DNA of 64,000 nucleotides from Muribaculaceae bacterium (GCA_014867205.1 WGUO01000021.1:1-64000), one strand, 5' to 3'; shown: positions 51,559 to 60,688, numbered from the stretch's first letter. A program made the numbers and translations. The notes: a model not told the origin generated them from the sequence alone.

Positions 51559-52194
51559 TTATAGTACTACGTTAATTTCTGCCGGTGGCGGCGGCAGGAC
51601 CAGGTCCTCTGTCGCCCCGATGCTGCGGTTGCCCACGCCGATAGAATCCGACACCCATTTGAAGAATTTCTTGAAAGTCGCGCTGTCGACCGTATCAAGC
51701 GCAAAGACCTCGTCGGTCAATTCCTTCAGGGGTTCTGTCTTGGCGCTCATTCCGGCTGCGCAGGCTATGATGCTTGCAAAGTGCCTTTTCTTTATCTCGG
51801 GTATCATTTCACGGTATAACTGGATATCCGAGGGTTTACCGTCGGTCATAAGGAACAGCAGCGGCATCCAGTCACCCTTTTGGTCGGGGGTACCGGCACG
51901 CACCTCCTGATCTATTTTTTCACAAAGCATCTTCAACGCGAGTCCGGTATGGGTGGGCCCGCTTTCGGGTGTCGTGATTTGCGGCAGCTGGAGTTCGTCA
52001 AGCGGAGTAAGCGGTAGTATCTGCTTTACCTCGCGGTCATATGTGATAATGCTGATATTGACTGATTCCAGCGCAAAGGGATCCTGGCGCAGGGTTGAGA
52101 TCATGGACTCAAGACCTACCTTGACCGATTCAATCGGCTCGCCACGCATTGAGCCTGACGTGTCTATGAGAAGATATACTGGGAGACGTCTCAA
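51559..52194 (-). CDS. TerY-like vWA protein (copy 1)
   Basis: 211 aa. MIDAS motif DTSGSMRG (residues 9-16, D-x-S-x-S), Thr in SGPTHTG and Asp in MTDGKPSD. Cytoplasmic von Willebrand A domain, TerY type. It ends in a proline-rich tail (LPPPPAEINVVL). The copy at 52395-53033 is similar; the two likely arose by duplication. Confidence 0.88.
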   Translation of the reverse strand: MRRLPVYLLIDTSGSMRGEPIESVKVGLESMISTLRQDPFALESVNISIITYDREVKQILPLTPLDELQLPQITTPESGPTHTGLALKMLCEKIDQEVRAGTPDQKGDWMPLLFLMTDGKPSDIQLYREMIPEIKKRHFASIIACAAGMSAKTEPLKELTDEVFALDTVDSATFKKFFKWVSDSIGVGNRSIGATEDLVLPPPPAEINVVL

Positions 52195-52199
52195 GGTTG

Positions 52200-52385
52200 T
52201 ATAGGTGTTAGGGGTTAGGGGTTAGGGTTTAGGGAGTTAGGTGTTAGGGGTTAGACATTAGGTATTAGGGATAGGGGTCATTTACTCGCTGCACTTGCAA
52301 CACTCGACATAAGACTGTGGAATTTACCTAACACCTCACACCTAACACCTTACACCTCACACCTCACACCTAACACCTTAATCTT
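52200..52385. repeat. Intergenic repeat element, copy 2, with TTAGG-rich arms
   Basis: Left arm: many TTAGGGGTTAGGG-type units (52203-52270). Core: 52282-52314, matching copy 1 at 46133-46166 with three mismatches. Right arm: CCTAACACCT and ACACCTCACACC units (52327-52378), complementary to the left arm, so a long imperfect hairpin can form. It lies between the two vWA genes. Confidence 0.75.
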
Positions 52386-52394
52386 TAATTCTTG

Positions 52395-53033
52395 TTAGAC
52401 TACTATGTTCACTTCGGGTGGTGGCGGCGGAAGCTCACTGAGTGTCGTGGCCTCGGCACCGGCCTCCTCGACCTTCATGCTGCCTGAGCTGACTGATGCT
52501 GATACCCATTTGAAGAACGCCTTGATCGTTGCGCTGTCGGCCGTGTCGAGCGATACTACACATTCTGTGATTTTCTTCAGGGTCTCGGTGTTCGCACCTG
52601 CACCTGCCGCACAGGCCACAACCATTCCCCATTTCCGTTTCTTGAACTCGGCAATGCCTTTGTTGAGGTCGTCGGTGGGTTCTCCGTCGGTCATTATGAA
52701 CACTAATGGTTTCCAGTCCCCTTTCTGTTCGGCAGTTGTCTTTGTCACCTCCTGGTCGGCTTTCCGGGCAAGGAGGGCAAGCGCCTCTCCGAGTGCGGTG
52801 CATCCGCTCGCCTGGATGGCAGGCTGTTGGAATGCGGCCAGTTCGGTCAACGGTGACACCTGCTGCGCACTGCTGTCAAAGGTGATGATGCTCAGGTAGG
52901 CGGTCTCAAGCGCGTAGGGATCCTGGCGCAGGGTCGAGACCAGTACCTGCACTCCATTCTTCACTGCCTCAATAGGCTCGCCATACATCGAGCCTGAGCA
53001 GTCGAGAAGGAGGTATACGGGTAGTCTTCTCAT
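52395..53033 (-). CDS. TerY-like vWA protein (copy 2)
   Basis: 212 aa. MIDAS motif DCSGSMYG (residues 9-16), SGCTALGEAL and MTDGEPTDD. The C-terminus has a proline-rich tail (LPPPPPEVNIVV). It is 1 bp from the downstream end of the TerD gene. It likely works with the kinase/phosphatase pair in the TerY-P manner. Confidence 0.88.
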   Translation of the reverse strand: MRRLPVYLLLDCSGSMYGEPIEAVKNGVQVLVSTLRQDPYALETAYLSIITFDSSAQQVSPLTELAAFQQPAIQASGCTALGEALALLARKADQEVTKTTAEQKGDWKPLVFIMTDGEPTDDLNKGIAEFKKRKWGMVVACAAGAGANTETLKKITECVVSLDTADSATIKAFFKWVSASVSSGSMKVEEAGAEATTLSELPPPPPEVNIVV

Positions 53034-53034
53034 G

Positions 53035-53697
53035 TTATTTTGCGTAATTGGTTACTATTCGTTTTATTGTCTCGTAGAGGTTGGAATCGGGATATGCGTC
53101 CCCTATCGCCGAGAATTTCCATTCCCCGTTGCGTCGGTAGAGTTTGCCCATGATGAGCGCTGTCATGCCCTTGTACTGAGGCTCGGCTGCGACATCGTAT
53201 GACGCGAACACCTCTTTGACGCGGGTCGGAGTTCCCTCATACATGCGTATGGATGCGTAGGGTATCTGCGAGAAGTCCTCGCGGCCGCAGTTGTTGAGAA
53301 AGAAGAAGATCTGGTTGACATCGGGGCTCACCCGGTTCAGGTCAACGGTTATGATCTCGTTGTCGAGTCCGTCGTCGCCATCCTGGTCGCCTTTCAGGTC
53401 ATCGCCGCTGTGGTGTAGTGCGAAGTCGCACGAGTCCACCTTGCCGGGAGGCATGCCGTAGCGGCCCAGAAACTCCCGCTTGTAGAGCGGCGAATAGATG
53501 TGGTCGACCAGTTTGCCGTCAGCATCTACCATGACGCATGAGAGGTCAAGGTCAACATCCTGTACTGATTTTCCAAGGCCCATGAAACCACGGGTCACGA
53601 TGGCTCCCCAGTTGCATCCGACACAGAAATCGGTCAGTCTGGAGCCGTTGCTCTTCTCGAGGTTGATGCGCTGTCCTTTTTCAAGTCTTATTGCCAT
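53035..53697 (-). CDS. terD: TerD-family protein (copy 1)
   Basis: 220 aa. TerD domain with Ca2+-binding acidic segment HHSGDDLKGDQDGDDGLDNE (about 91-110), start LEKGQRINLEKSNG and end LYRRNGEWKFSAIGDAY. TerD proteins bind Ca2+ and are stress proteins associated with tellurite or phage resistance. A longer N-terminal stretch with CVGCNW distinguishes it from copy 2. Confidence 0.92.
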   Translation of the reverse strand: MAIRLEKGQRINLEKSNGSRLTDFCVGCNWGAIVTRGFMGLGKSVQDVDLDLSCVMVDADGKLVDHIYSPLYKREFLGRYGMPPGKVDSCDFALHHSGDDLKGDQDGDDGLDNEIITVDLNRVSPDVNQIFFFLNNCGREDFSQIPYASIRMYEGTPTRVKEVFASYDVAAEPQYKGMTALIMGKLYRRNGEWKFSAIGDAYPDSNLYETIKRIVTNYAK

Positions 53698-53717
53698 AAT
53701 TGCCAGAAGATTTGCTG

Positions 53718-54278
53718 TTATCCTACATATTTGTCAACGAAATGCTGAAGGCCACCCTTGTAGCCGTTGCCCATGGCCTCGAACTTCCACTGTCCGTTGC
53801 GCCTGTATAGGCGTCCGAACTCCACAGCAGTCTCTATCGAGAAGTCCTCGTCGAGATCGTACTTGGCGATCTCCTCGTTGGTGATCGCGTTGTAGATGCG
53901 GATGTAGGAGTTGTGGACCTGTCCGAAGTTCTGACGGCGCTGCTCTGCCTCGTGGATTGTCACGGTGAAGATTATCTCCTGGACCCGTGGGTCTACTTTT
54001 GAGAGGTCTACGGTCAGAGTCTCGTCATCGCCCCCGTCGCTGTTGCCACCGGTTCTGTCATCGCCCGATGACTCTACTGCCCCGTCGGGCGAGACCAGAT
54101 TGTTGTAGAACACCAGGAACTCGTCTTGCGGAAGTTTCCTGTTACTGCCGAGCATGAACGCAGAGGCGTCAAGGTCAAAGTCATATCCCGTGCTTGAGTT
54201 TGGATCCCAGCCAAGACCGACTCCTACTTTCTGGAGTCCTATCTCGATGCGCTGGCCTTTCTGAAGATTTATTGCCAT
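53718..54278 (-). CDS. terD: TerD-family protein (copy 2, first gene of the cluster)
   Basis: 186 aa. LQKGQRIEIGLQKVGVGLGWDPN, FDLDASAF, acidic Ca2+ site SSGDDRTGGNSDGGDDE (about 70-86), QRRQNFGQVHNSYIRIY, GRLYRRNGQWKFEAMG. A classical TerD/TerE-length protein. Head of the leftward ter-like operon; TerC, the membrane partner, is absent from the window. Confidence 0.93.
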   Translation of the reverse strand: MAINLQKGQRIEIGLQKVGVGLGWDPNSSTGYDFDLDASAFMLGSNRKLPQDEFLVFYNNLVSPDGAVESSGDDRTGGNSDGGDDETLTVDLSKVDPRVQEIIFTVTIHEAEQRRQNFGQVHNSYIRIYNAITNEEIAKYDLDEDFSIETAVEFGRLYRRNGQWKFEAMGNGYKGGLQHFVDKYVG

Positions 54279-54440
54279 TGTTTCTTAGTTTTTAAGTTTG
54301 AGACAAAATTACATAACATAATCTGCATAGCCTAATTCCTGTAACATTTCAATCCAATCTGAATATTCATGGCATCAGGGGTTGCAAGGTTTCAGGACTG
54401 TATTTTGCGTCTGCCTGAAAAATAGGTTACTACGCACTTG

Positions 54441-54470
54441 CAAATATAATGAATATTTCATATTCCACAA
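54441..54470 (-). promoter_or_regulatory. Candidate promoter of the ter-like operon
   Basis: Minus strand TTG (54468-54470), 19-nt spacer, TATATTTG (54441-54448). This implies a leader of about 155 nt. A second -7-like element (TAATTTTG) occurs nearer the gene at 54304-54311 but lacks a matching -33. Confidence 0.45.
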
Positions 54471-54537
54471 TAACCCGGTGCCATGTTTTTGCTGCATAAG
54501 ACATCGCAATATGACACTTTACCGCACATTCCTGATA

Positions 54538-54569
54538 TTTGCATATACGTGTGAAATTCGTTAATTTTG
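54538..54569 (+). promoter_or_regulatory. Promoter of the YczE-like gene
   Basis: TTTG (54538-54541), 20-nt spacer, TAATTTTG (54562-54569), ATG at 54589. Together with the minus-strand ter promoter it fills the 310-bp divergent gap. Confidence 0.7.
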
Positions 54570-54588
54570 CAGAAATTTTCCTAATGGC

Positions 54589-55317
54589 ATGATTAAGGCA
54601 ATCGGTTTCGCATGGCAGCATGTGTTGCTGCTCATGTCCATGTTTTTTATGACTTTCGGCGTCGCGCTATGCGTCCGCTCGGGTCTCGGCTCGGGAGTGA
54701 TCTCGGCGATTCCCATGGCATTCTCATTGGCCGGCGAGGAGGGAATTGCCCCTGCCCTATCTATCGGAGGATACACCAACATCATGAATGTAATACTCGT
54801 GGTGTGCCAGATCCTTGTTCTACGCCGGCGTTTCGAGTTGATCCAGCTGCTGCAACTTGTGGTCGGGTTTCTCTTCGGCGCGATGCTCGACATCAATATG
54901 TATATTACTTCTCTCTTCAGCGACTATGCCGGACTCGCATCACAGATTATCGCTCAGTTGGCCGGCTGCACAATCTTAGGCACGGCTGTAGCCGCCGAGA
55001 TTCGCTGCGGCTCCGTCACTATGCCAGGCGAGGGCATACAGATAGCGATCAGCCGAGTGACAGGGTGGGCCTTCCCAAAAGTCAAGATGCTTGTTGATAC
55101 GATGCTCGCCCTCACGGCCGCGGCATGCGGCATCTATTTCTTCGGCAGCTGGCCCTGGACCGTGGTCGGTCCGGGTACACTTTTCGCCATGTTCTATGTC
55201 GGCTTTGTCGTTAAACTCGTCAACCCGCACATGGGCTGGTTCGACCGCCTGCTCGCATACCGTCCCGGATTCCGCCGTTATGTCTACGGCCTGGCCCGGT
55301 TCATCAGAAATCGCTAA
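54589..55317 (+). CDS. YczE/DUF6198-like membrane protein
   Basis: 242 aa with five to six membrane helices; landmarks FFMTFGVALCVRSGLGSGVISAIPMA and MPGEGIQIAIS (with the first shown at about residues 19-44). YczE-like proteins are integral membrane proteins with no known transported substrate. Ends 16 bp from the convergent recQ stop. Confidence 0.7.
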   Translation: MIKAIGFAWQHVLLLMSMFFMTFGVALCVRSGLGSGVISAIPMAFSLAGEEGIAPALSIGGYTNIMNVILVVCQILVLRRRFELIQLLQLVVGFLFGAMLDINMYITSLFSDYAGLASQIIAQLAGCTILGTAVAAEIRCGSVTMPGEGIQIAISRVTGWAFPKVKMLVDTMLALTAAACGIYFFGSWPWTVVGPGTLFAMFYVGFVVKLVNPHMGWFDRLLAYRPGFRRYVYGLARFIRNR

Positions 55318-55332
55318 GACTTCCCTTAACTC

Positions 55333-57783
55333 TCAACTCAGCGCATCCTCGGGGTCGTTGAAGTCAAACGGGACAGCATCGGGATCTGACGTTTCGTCGC
55401 ATAAAACATCCTCAGGTACCTGCAAACCGGCACTATATGGCACCTCTGGTTCTTTGAGGACAGTCTCGCAGGGCATCTCTTCAGTAATTCTGACGTAGCG
55501 GTTATCCTCGACTGTAAAGTGCCGACAGATGTATCTGTATATTTTGGATTCTTCGGCCGTAACGTCATGCTCAGCCATTAGCCGGACCATCAGCTCCTTG
55601 TTGTCGGCTGCCGCCTTATTGTTATAAGTGTCAAAGTCTGTAATTTCTCCGTTGATTGCCTCGTCGTATTCTTCGTCAGGATATATATATTCCTTTTTCG
55701 ACTCATTGTAGGTCCGGCTTATATCGATCATCGCGAGGTATTTCTCAGGCGGCAGAACTATCGCGCAGTCAAACTGCAGCCCGGCATCTATCTGGTTTAT
55801 GAGATGCACAAGTGCGGTCGTGAACTGGATGTCCCGCATCTCGGCGATCTCGCCTACCGACATGCCGTTCTCGTACATTACACGGGTCACTACATCGCTC
55901 GAGCCGATAGGCAGCCTCTTATGGCCATTCACATGCTTGTTGACAACTCCGAGTATATCCTTATAGTAAGCGGCAAGTCTTGCCATGCTCATTCCCTCGA
56001 TATGGCTCAGGCTTATGACATTGACGGGTTTCTTGCCGACAATCTCAGCTAAAGTGGCATCGGAGAATACCATGTAATCAGCGATTCCCCTTTTCTCAGC
56101 GACGATCTTCCGCATGCTCTTGAGCTCATAGGCAAGCAGTTCATCGCCGGTGAGAGCCGGTTTCTGCTCGGTATGTCTCGCACGCCAGCCGCGTGCCGGA
56201 GCGTACGCATGGCGCACCGGGCTGAATAACTCTATCCTCTGGTTGCCTCTCAGCACACGGATGCCTAACGGTGTGGGTCGAAGATGGAAGTTATCCTCAT
56301 AGGCGACCTCGATGAGTCCGAGCTGAATCATCTGCAGGATGTAGGCATGCCATTCCTGGACATCGACATCGGCGCCGACTCCATATGTCGGCAACCGGTC
56401 ATAGCCTCTCGACAGCATATGCTGGTTCCGGCTACCCCTCAGTATGTCGATGATGTGACTGATAGGCTCTGACGACCCAGTGCGCACGATGGCGCTCAGA
56501 GCCTTCTGCGCATGAACAGTTCCATCAAAACGTGCCCTCGGCGAACGGCAGTTGTCGCAGTTGCCACAGTCGCATGTCACCTCCTCGCTGAAATAACTGA
56601 GCAGTATGCGGCGCCGGCAAACACTCGACTCCGCGTAACGCTGCATGAAGTTCAGTTTGCTTTCGTTTATCTCTTTCTGTCCCGACTCCTCCACAAATTT
56701 GCGGCGTATCAGCATGTCGCCATATGAGTAGAAGAGTATAGTCTCGGCAGGCATCCCGTCGCGGCCCGAACGACCTATTTCCTGATAGTAACTCTCTATG
56801 TTGCCCGGTATGTTGTTATGCACCACCCAGCGGATATTGCTCTTGTCGATGCCCATACCGAACGCTATCGTGGCACAAATCGCCTGGTATTTCCCCTCGA
56901 CAAACTCTCGCTGTACCCTCTCGCGCGAGTCGATGTCCATGCCGGCATGGTAGCATGCCACCCTGTAGCCGAGATCGGCGAGTCTCTCGGCCATAGCCTC
57001 TGTCTTTTTGCGGCTCAGACAGTACACGATGCCGCAGTCCATAGAATTCTTGTTTATCAGATCGGCGATAACGCTGAGCCGCTCGCTCACTGTGCTTCCC
57101 TGAATCACGCGCAGCGACAGATTCGGTCTGTCAAACGAGCCGATATGCATGTATGGGTCATGTAGGCGAAGTGCCGACGCGATATCCTCACGGGTCAGCC
57201 TGTCGGCTGTTGCGGTAAGTGCCATGACGGGGATATCGGGCCTGAGTTGCTTGATGCGCGAAAGCTCAGTGTATACGGGGCGGAAGTCGTGGCCCCACTG
57301 TGAGATACAATGCGCCTCGTCGACGGCCAAGAATGACACCGGCAGATTCTTCTTAATCTGCTCTATGTCGGCGACAAGACGCTCAGGTGAAAGATATAGC
57401 ATTTTTACCTCGCCATCGGCGATTTTGCGATATATTTCCCGATTCTCGGACTCGCTGTTGAATGAATTTATGGCTGCGGCAGGAAGGCCGTTGGCACGCA
57501 AGGCCTCGACCTGGTCTTTCATCAGCGCTATAAGTGGAGACACCACAATACAACACCCTTCTGACATAAGTGCCGCCAGCTGAAAGCATAGCGACTTGCC
57601 GCCACCTGTCGGCATCAGCACGACCGCGTCGCGCCCCCTAAGCACGCTCTCTATCACTTCCCACTGCCCGGGCCGGAATGATGAAAAACCATAATGGCGG
57701 TTCAATAACTCAAGCGCCTTGGCATAAAGAGCAGTACTATCGGCTCCATCGTGGCGCGAAATGTCAGCATTAGTTTCAGCCAT
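55333..57783 (-). CDS. recQ: RecQ-family ATP-dependent DNA helicase
   Basis: 816 aa, longer than E. coli RecQ (609 aa). Motif 0 FRPGQWEVIE, Walker A MPTGGGKS, motif II DEAH, SALTATA-like MALTATA, and motif VI QEIGRSGRDG. The zinc-binding CRRRILLSYFSE ... CDCGNCDNC follows, then winged helix, HRDC-like (LLAYELKSMRKIVAEKRGI) and a C-terminal helix-turn-helix. It unwinds recombination intermediates. The last about 120 residues are acidic and unusual. Confidence 0.95.
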   Translation of the reverse strand: MAETNADISRHDGADSTALYAKALELLNRHYGFSSFRPGQWEVIESVLRGRDAVVLMPTGGGKSLCFQLAALMSEGCCIVVSPLIALMKDQVEALRANGLPAAAINSFNSESENREIYRKIADGEVKMLYLSPERLVADIEQIKKNLPVSFLAVDEAHCISQWGHDFRPVYTELSRIKQLRPDIPVMALTATADRLTREDIASALRLHDPYMHIGSFDRPNLSLRVIQGSTVSERLSVIADLINKNSMDCGIVYCLSRKKTEAMAERLADLGYRVACYHAGMDIDSRERVQREFVEGKYQAICATIAFGMGIDKSNIRWVVHNNIPGNIESYYQEIGRSGRDGMPAETILFYSYGDMLIRRKFVEESGQKEINESKLNFMQRYAESSVCRRRILLSYFSEEVTCDCGNCDNCRSPRARFDGTVHAQKALSAIVRTGSSEPISHIIDILRGSRNQHMLSRGYDRLPTYGVGADVDVQEWHAYILQMIQLGLIEVAYEDNFHLRPTPLGIRVLRGNQRIELFSPVRHAYAPARGWRARHTEQKPALTGDELLAYELKSMRKIVAEKRGIADYMVFSDATLAEIVGKKPVNVISLSHIEGMSMARLAAYYKDILGVVNKHVNGHKRLPIGSSDVVTRVMYENGMSVGEIAEMRDIQFTTALVHLINQIDAGLQFDCAIVLPPEKYLAMIDISRTYNESKKEYIYPDEEYDEAINGEITDFDTYNNKAAADNKELMVRLMAEHDVTAEESKIYRYICRHFTVEDNRYVRITEEMPCETVLKEPEVPYSAGLQVPEDVLCDETSDPDAVPFDFNDPEDALS

Positions 57784-57865
57784 AATCTATGAAGGTTATT
57801 GTTGTCAGAAGAGTCTGGGGTCATGCATCCTTGCAGTTCAGTTCCAAGTGTGACATACCCCTCGG

Positions 57866-57897
57866 CAAAGATAATCCTTTTCGCCCGTTTACACAAA
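57866..57897 (-). promoter_or_regulatory. Promoter of recQ
   Basis: Minus strand TTTG (57894-57897), 20-nt spacer, TATCTTTG (57866-57873); leader about 75 nt to the start at 57783. Confidence 0.65.
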
Positions 57898-58038
57898 CAT
57901 AACCACAGTGAGGACGATTTATAATCTGTTCGTTATAACTTCTTCTCGAACATGGCGAGTTCGATTTTCTGTGGAAGGTTCTGAAAGGATGTCTCCCGTA
58001 TCCCGGCATCGGCAATCACAATCAAAACAGGACAATGA

Positions 58039-58254
58039 TTACTTGGTGCCATTCTTTATTCTGCTTATGGAATCTCCCCATTTTTCCTGCGCAGCATGTG
58101 CAGCTGCCTCAATACCTGCTGCCACACGCTCAGCAGCACGCCGGGTGCTTGCCCGAGCATCCTCGGCAACCTCACGCATAATCTGTGCCATACGCTAGTC
58201 GCCAGGTTCTTCCATCGACGTAAGTCGATAACTGTTCATCTGTTCTTCCGACAT
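58039..58254 (-). pseudogene. Small conserved protein interrupted by in-frame TAG
   Basis: From ATG 58254 the frame reads MSEEQMNSYRLTSMEEPGD, then TAG (58195-58197), then in the same frame RMAQIMREVAEDARASTRR and onward to KWGDSISRIKNGTK before TAA. The continuous frame without other stops suggests a single 71-aa protein of a helical family with one nonsense change. Alternatively, translation restarts at ATG 58191 to give 50 aa. I cannot name the family with certainty. Confidence 0.55.
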
Positions 58255-58369
58255 AATTGATAATCATTTCTTATTCAACGCCAAATTTGCAAAAAAAGTC
58301 TGAAACCATATCACTTTTAAACAACAAGACCATTCTGTTTGACTTGAACTGATTGAAAAGCATCACGGT

Positions 58370-58419
58370 TGTAAAAAGAAAGTCCATAACTTGTGGTTGT
58401 TTTCCACAAAGTCATGGAC
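58370..58419 (-). terminator. Terminator of the TlpA-like gene
   Basis: On the minus strand GTCCATGACTTTGTGG pairs with CCACAAGTTATGGAC, with a mismatch, followed by TTTCTTTTTAC. Confidence 0.75.
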
Positions 58420-58446
58420 CCTATGACGATTGCTAAAATACACGAA

Positions 58447-59205
58447 TTAACGGGACAACTCTTCAATAACGGCAACGGCTTCCGCCTGGTTTTCTTCTGA
58501 CGCTCCGACTTTTGCAAATCTTACAATACCACCTTTATCCACTACGATAGTTAGGGGAAAGCCTTCCTGTCGTACAAGAGCAACTAAATCTGTTGCTTCC
58601 TGAAGATGCGTCCATGTGAAATTATGTTGCTCTACTATTGGCAATATTTCTTCCCTATTATGGCGCGAGGCGGAAAGGAAAACGACATCAGGAAATCTGC
58701 TCTTCCATTCAGAAAGAATTGGCATTTCCCGTCTACACGGCCCGCATTCGGATTGCCATAAATTTAACACGAAAACTTTGCCTTTAAGGATGTCATTATT
58801 CCATGTATGACCATTAATGTCGGAATATTCAAATTCAACAAATGGTTCTCCGACTTTAACACCTATACCCCCATATACCGCTACTGTTTGAGGTTTACGA
58901 CCGTTATAGTCGCGGAGTAATTTATCGGCATACCTCACACGCTCAGCAGGAATAGCCTTCGCTTTAACGGATTCTTCTAAAACAAATCCTTCGGGTAAAT
59001 ATATACCGATAACCATTGCTCCGTCGGGGTCTTTAAGAACGGCCATCGTGGAATTTCCCGGAATAATTGATTTGGTAGGTGTAGACTTATCAAAGAATAA
59101 GCCATCTGCGATAGCAGCCGCATTTACAAGACTATCATTGGAGGTTTGAGCATGTATTCCCACGCAACCCATTACAATTAATAATAATGAAATCAAGTAT
59201 TTCAT
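58447..59205 (-). CDS. TlpA-family thioredoxin-like protein
   Basis: 252 aa. Signal peptide (MKYLISLLLIVMGCVGIHA), an N-terminal domain of about 100 residues, and a C-terminal AhpC/TSA-type thioredoxin fold with the redox motif ECGPCRREMP (about residue 152) and GFPLTIVVDKGG. Periplasmic thiol reductase, probably used in cytochrome c maturation or disulfide reduction. It has its own promoter and terminator. Confidence 0.88.
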   Translation of the reverse strand: MKYLISLLLIVMGCVGIHAQTSNDSLVNAAAIADGLFFDKSTPTKSIIPGNSTMAVLKDPDGAMVIGIYLPEGFVLEESVKAKAIPAERVRYADKLLRDYNGRKPQTVAVYGGIGVKVGEPFVEFEYSDINGHTWNNDILKGKVFVLNLWQSECGPCRREMPILSEWKSRFPDVVFLSASRHNREEILPIVEQHNFTWTHLQEATDLVALVRQEGFPLTIVVDKGGIVRFAKVGASEENQAEAVAVIEELSR

Positions 59206-59228
59206 ATTCGATAGTGTTTATTTGATTG

Positions 59229-59259
59229 CAAAGTTATGTATTTTCAGCGGAATATCAAA
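59229..59259 (-). promoter_or_regulatory. Promoter of the TlpA-like gene
   Basis: Minus strand TTTG (59256-59259), 19-nt spacer, TAACTTTG (59229-59236). Confidence 0.65.
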
Positions 59260-59392
59260 GTAATACTTCGAGGTCGTTGACCCGGAAGATACAGCAGTCG
59301 CGTATCTTGCGGCACTCGGCGAAAGAAAGTATCTTTTACATTCCTCGAGACACCGCAGAAAGAGTAACGTTGGCGATTCAATATGAAACTGC

Positions 59393-59776
59393 TTATTTCG
59401 GTCTCAGCAACGATAACGATATTTCATAAGAGTTGAGAGCGACTAATGCAGACGTACCTCCGATCACGAGCCATGCAATGATTGTGAAGTTGCTGGCGAA
59501 TGTGTTCAGAATAGATTCTCTTGGCAATGTCAACTGCCAGTTTGATACGGCATCGATCAGATATGGCAATGACAATGAAAACAGGAAGCCAACAATAAAG
59601 CCTGCAAAGACAGCAATGGCAACGGCTTTCTTATTCCTCAAATGGACTTCTGCAGTGTGTCGCTTGATTATCTCTACGGAGTTTAGGTTCCGCTGGAGTT
59701 TATTCATGAACTGAAAGTCGGATGAGAGTTCCGGCTCATAGTTTGAGAATAGCGATTTTAATTTATCATCTTCCAT
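59393..59776 (-). CDS. Membrane protein of second ECF locus (anti-sigma-like)
   Basis: 127 aa. N-terminal cytoplasmic region MEDDKLKSLFSNYEPEL, then two membrane helices (about 50-72 and 95-117). It lies 12 bp after the sigma factor gene in the same operon; an anti-sigma role is inferred from position and topology. Confidence 0.6.
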   Translation of the reverse strand: MEDDKLKSLFSNYEPELSSDFQFMNKLQRNLNSVEIIKRHTAEVHLRNKKAVAIAVFAGFIVGFLFSLSLPYLIDAVSNWQLTLPRESILNTFASNFTIIAWLVIGGTSALVALNSYEISLSLLRPK

Positions 59777-59788
59777 ACTGTGTAGGGA

Positions 59789-60268
59789 TTAATTGGTGGA
59801 TAACAAACCGCGCAGGTGCTTGCGGCCACGCGAAAGATGTTGCTTCACAGCATCTTGTGTGGTTTCCTGTATCTCGGCAATCTCTTTAATTGAGTAACCC
59901 TGCATATAGAATAGCAAAACAGAAGTACGCTCCTTCGCCGGTATTTTGTCCAAAGCCTCATAGAGGTCTTGATAAGCAAAAGATGAATCGGCCCTGTCAT
60001 GTGCGGTAATCTCTTTTGCATCCTCATAGCCGACAGTAAGTCGTTCGGCACGTTTATGATTGATGAACGTGTTGTAGGCGATTTTGAAAATCCAGGCGTT
60101 GAATTTTTCAAGATTTGAAAATGAGTCGCAGGAAAGATAAGCTTTTATATAGGATTCCTGTGCAACATCATCAGCGAGCGCGGTATCGCCGCAGCAGAGA
60201 GCCACAAGAAAGCGGCGAAACGCTTTCTGTGTGGCTTCTACATGGTATATGAATTGCTCGCGAGTCAT
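59789..60268 (-). CDS. ECF-type RNA polymerase sigma factor (second)
   Basis: 159 aa. Region 2: VALCCGDTALADDVAQESYIKAYL and KFNAWIFKIAYNTFINHKR (in separate segments); region 4: RTSVLLFYMQGYSIKEIAEIQ and TQDAVKQHLSRGRKHLR. Typical ECF length. Preceded by the DUF6249 gene and followed by the presumed anti-sigma. Confidence 0.92.
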   Translation of the reverse strand: MTREQFIYHVEATQKAFRRFLVALCCGDTALADDVAQESYIKAYLSCDSFSNLEKFNAWIFKIAYNTFINHKRAERLTVGYEDAKEITAHDRADSSFAYQDLYEALDKIPAKERTSVLLFYMQGYSIKEIAEIQETTQDAVKQHLSRGRKHLRGLLSTN

Positions 60269-60286
60269 TTCCTTGTGCAGTTACTG

Positions 60287-60688
60287 TTAGTCTTTTATTT
60301 GTTTACGAGTGACGAAGTAAACCACAAGGTAACTCAGACCGATTGCGAGTGATGCGCCACCGAATACCAAGGGAACCGTAACAGGATCGGCAGAAAACTC
60401 GGTGCCCATGCAGAGTGAGACAATGCCTACGGTGCAGAGTGCAACACCGGTGAAGAAGAAGATACATCCGCGAAGCAGTCGGAGATTAAGAATCTCACGG
60501 GCGGTTTTCTTCGGCTTTTGAAGAGCCTCCGCCAGTTTGTCGGCATCGATGCCAGAGTTGTTTTCGATTGCTTTGATAAGCACTTTTGCGCGTTTGTTGT
60601 CATTATTCATCACAGTAGCGAATACTATTGCCACTATTGCTACCGGGAGTACCACGCAGATGAAAATGGGAACCAGTGTTGATGTCAT
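60287..60688 (-). CDS. DUF6249-like membrane protein
   Basis: 133 aa. An N-terminal membrane helix (about 6-27), a helical soluble region (IDADKLAEALQKPKKTAREIL), and two more helices (about 75-93 and 105-127). This is the DUF6249 architecture as I recall it; it commonly precedes an ECF sigma gene in Bacteroidetes. First gene of the leftward sigma operon. Confidence 0.65.
   Translation of the reverse strand: MTSTLVPIFICVVLPVAIVAIVFATVMNNDNKRAKVLIKAIENNSGIDADKLAEALQKPKKTAREILNLRLLRGCIFFFTGVALCTVGIVSLCMGTEFSADPVTVPLVFGGASLAIGLSYLVVYFVTRKQIKD

Noticed and set aside
57940..58038. Minus-strand frame ending NLPQKIELAMFEKKL just after the broken small gene
   Set aside because: Coding-like but without a clear start or homology; recorded only as a possible remnant.
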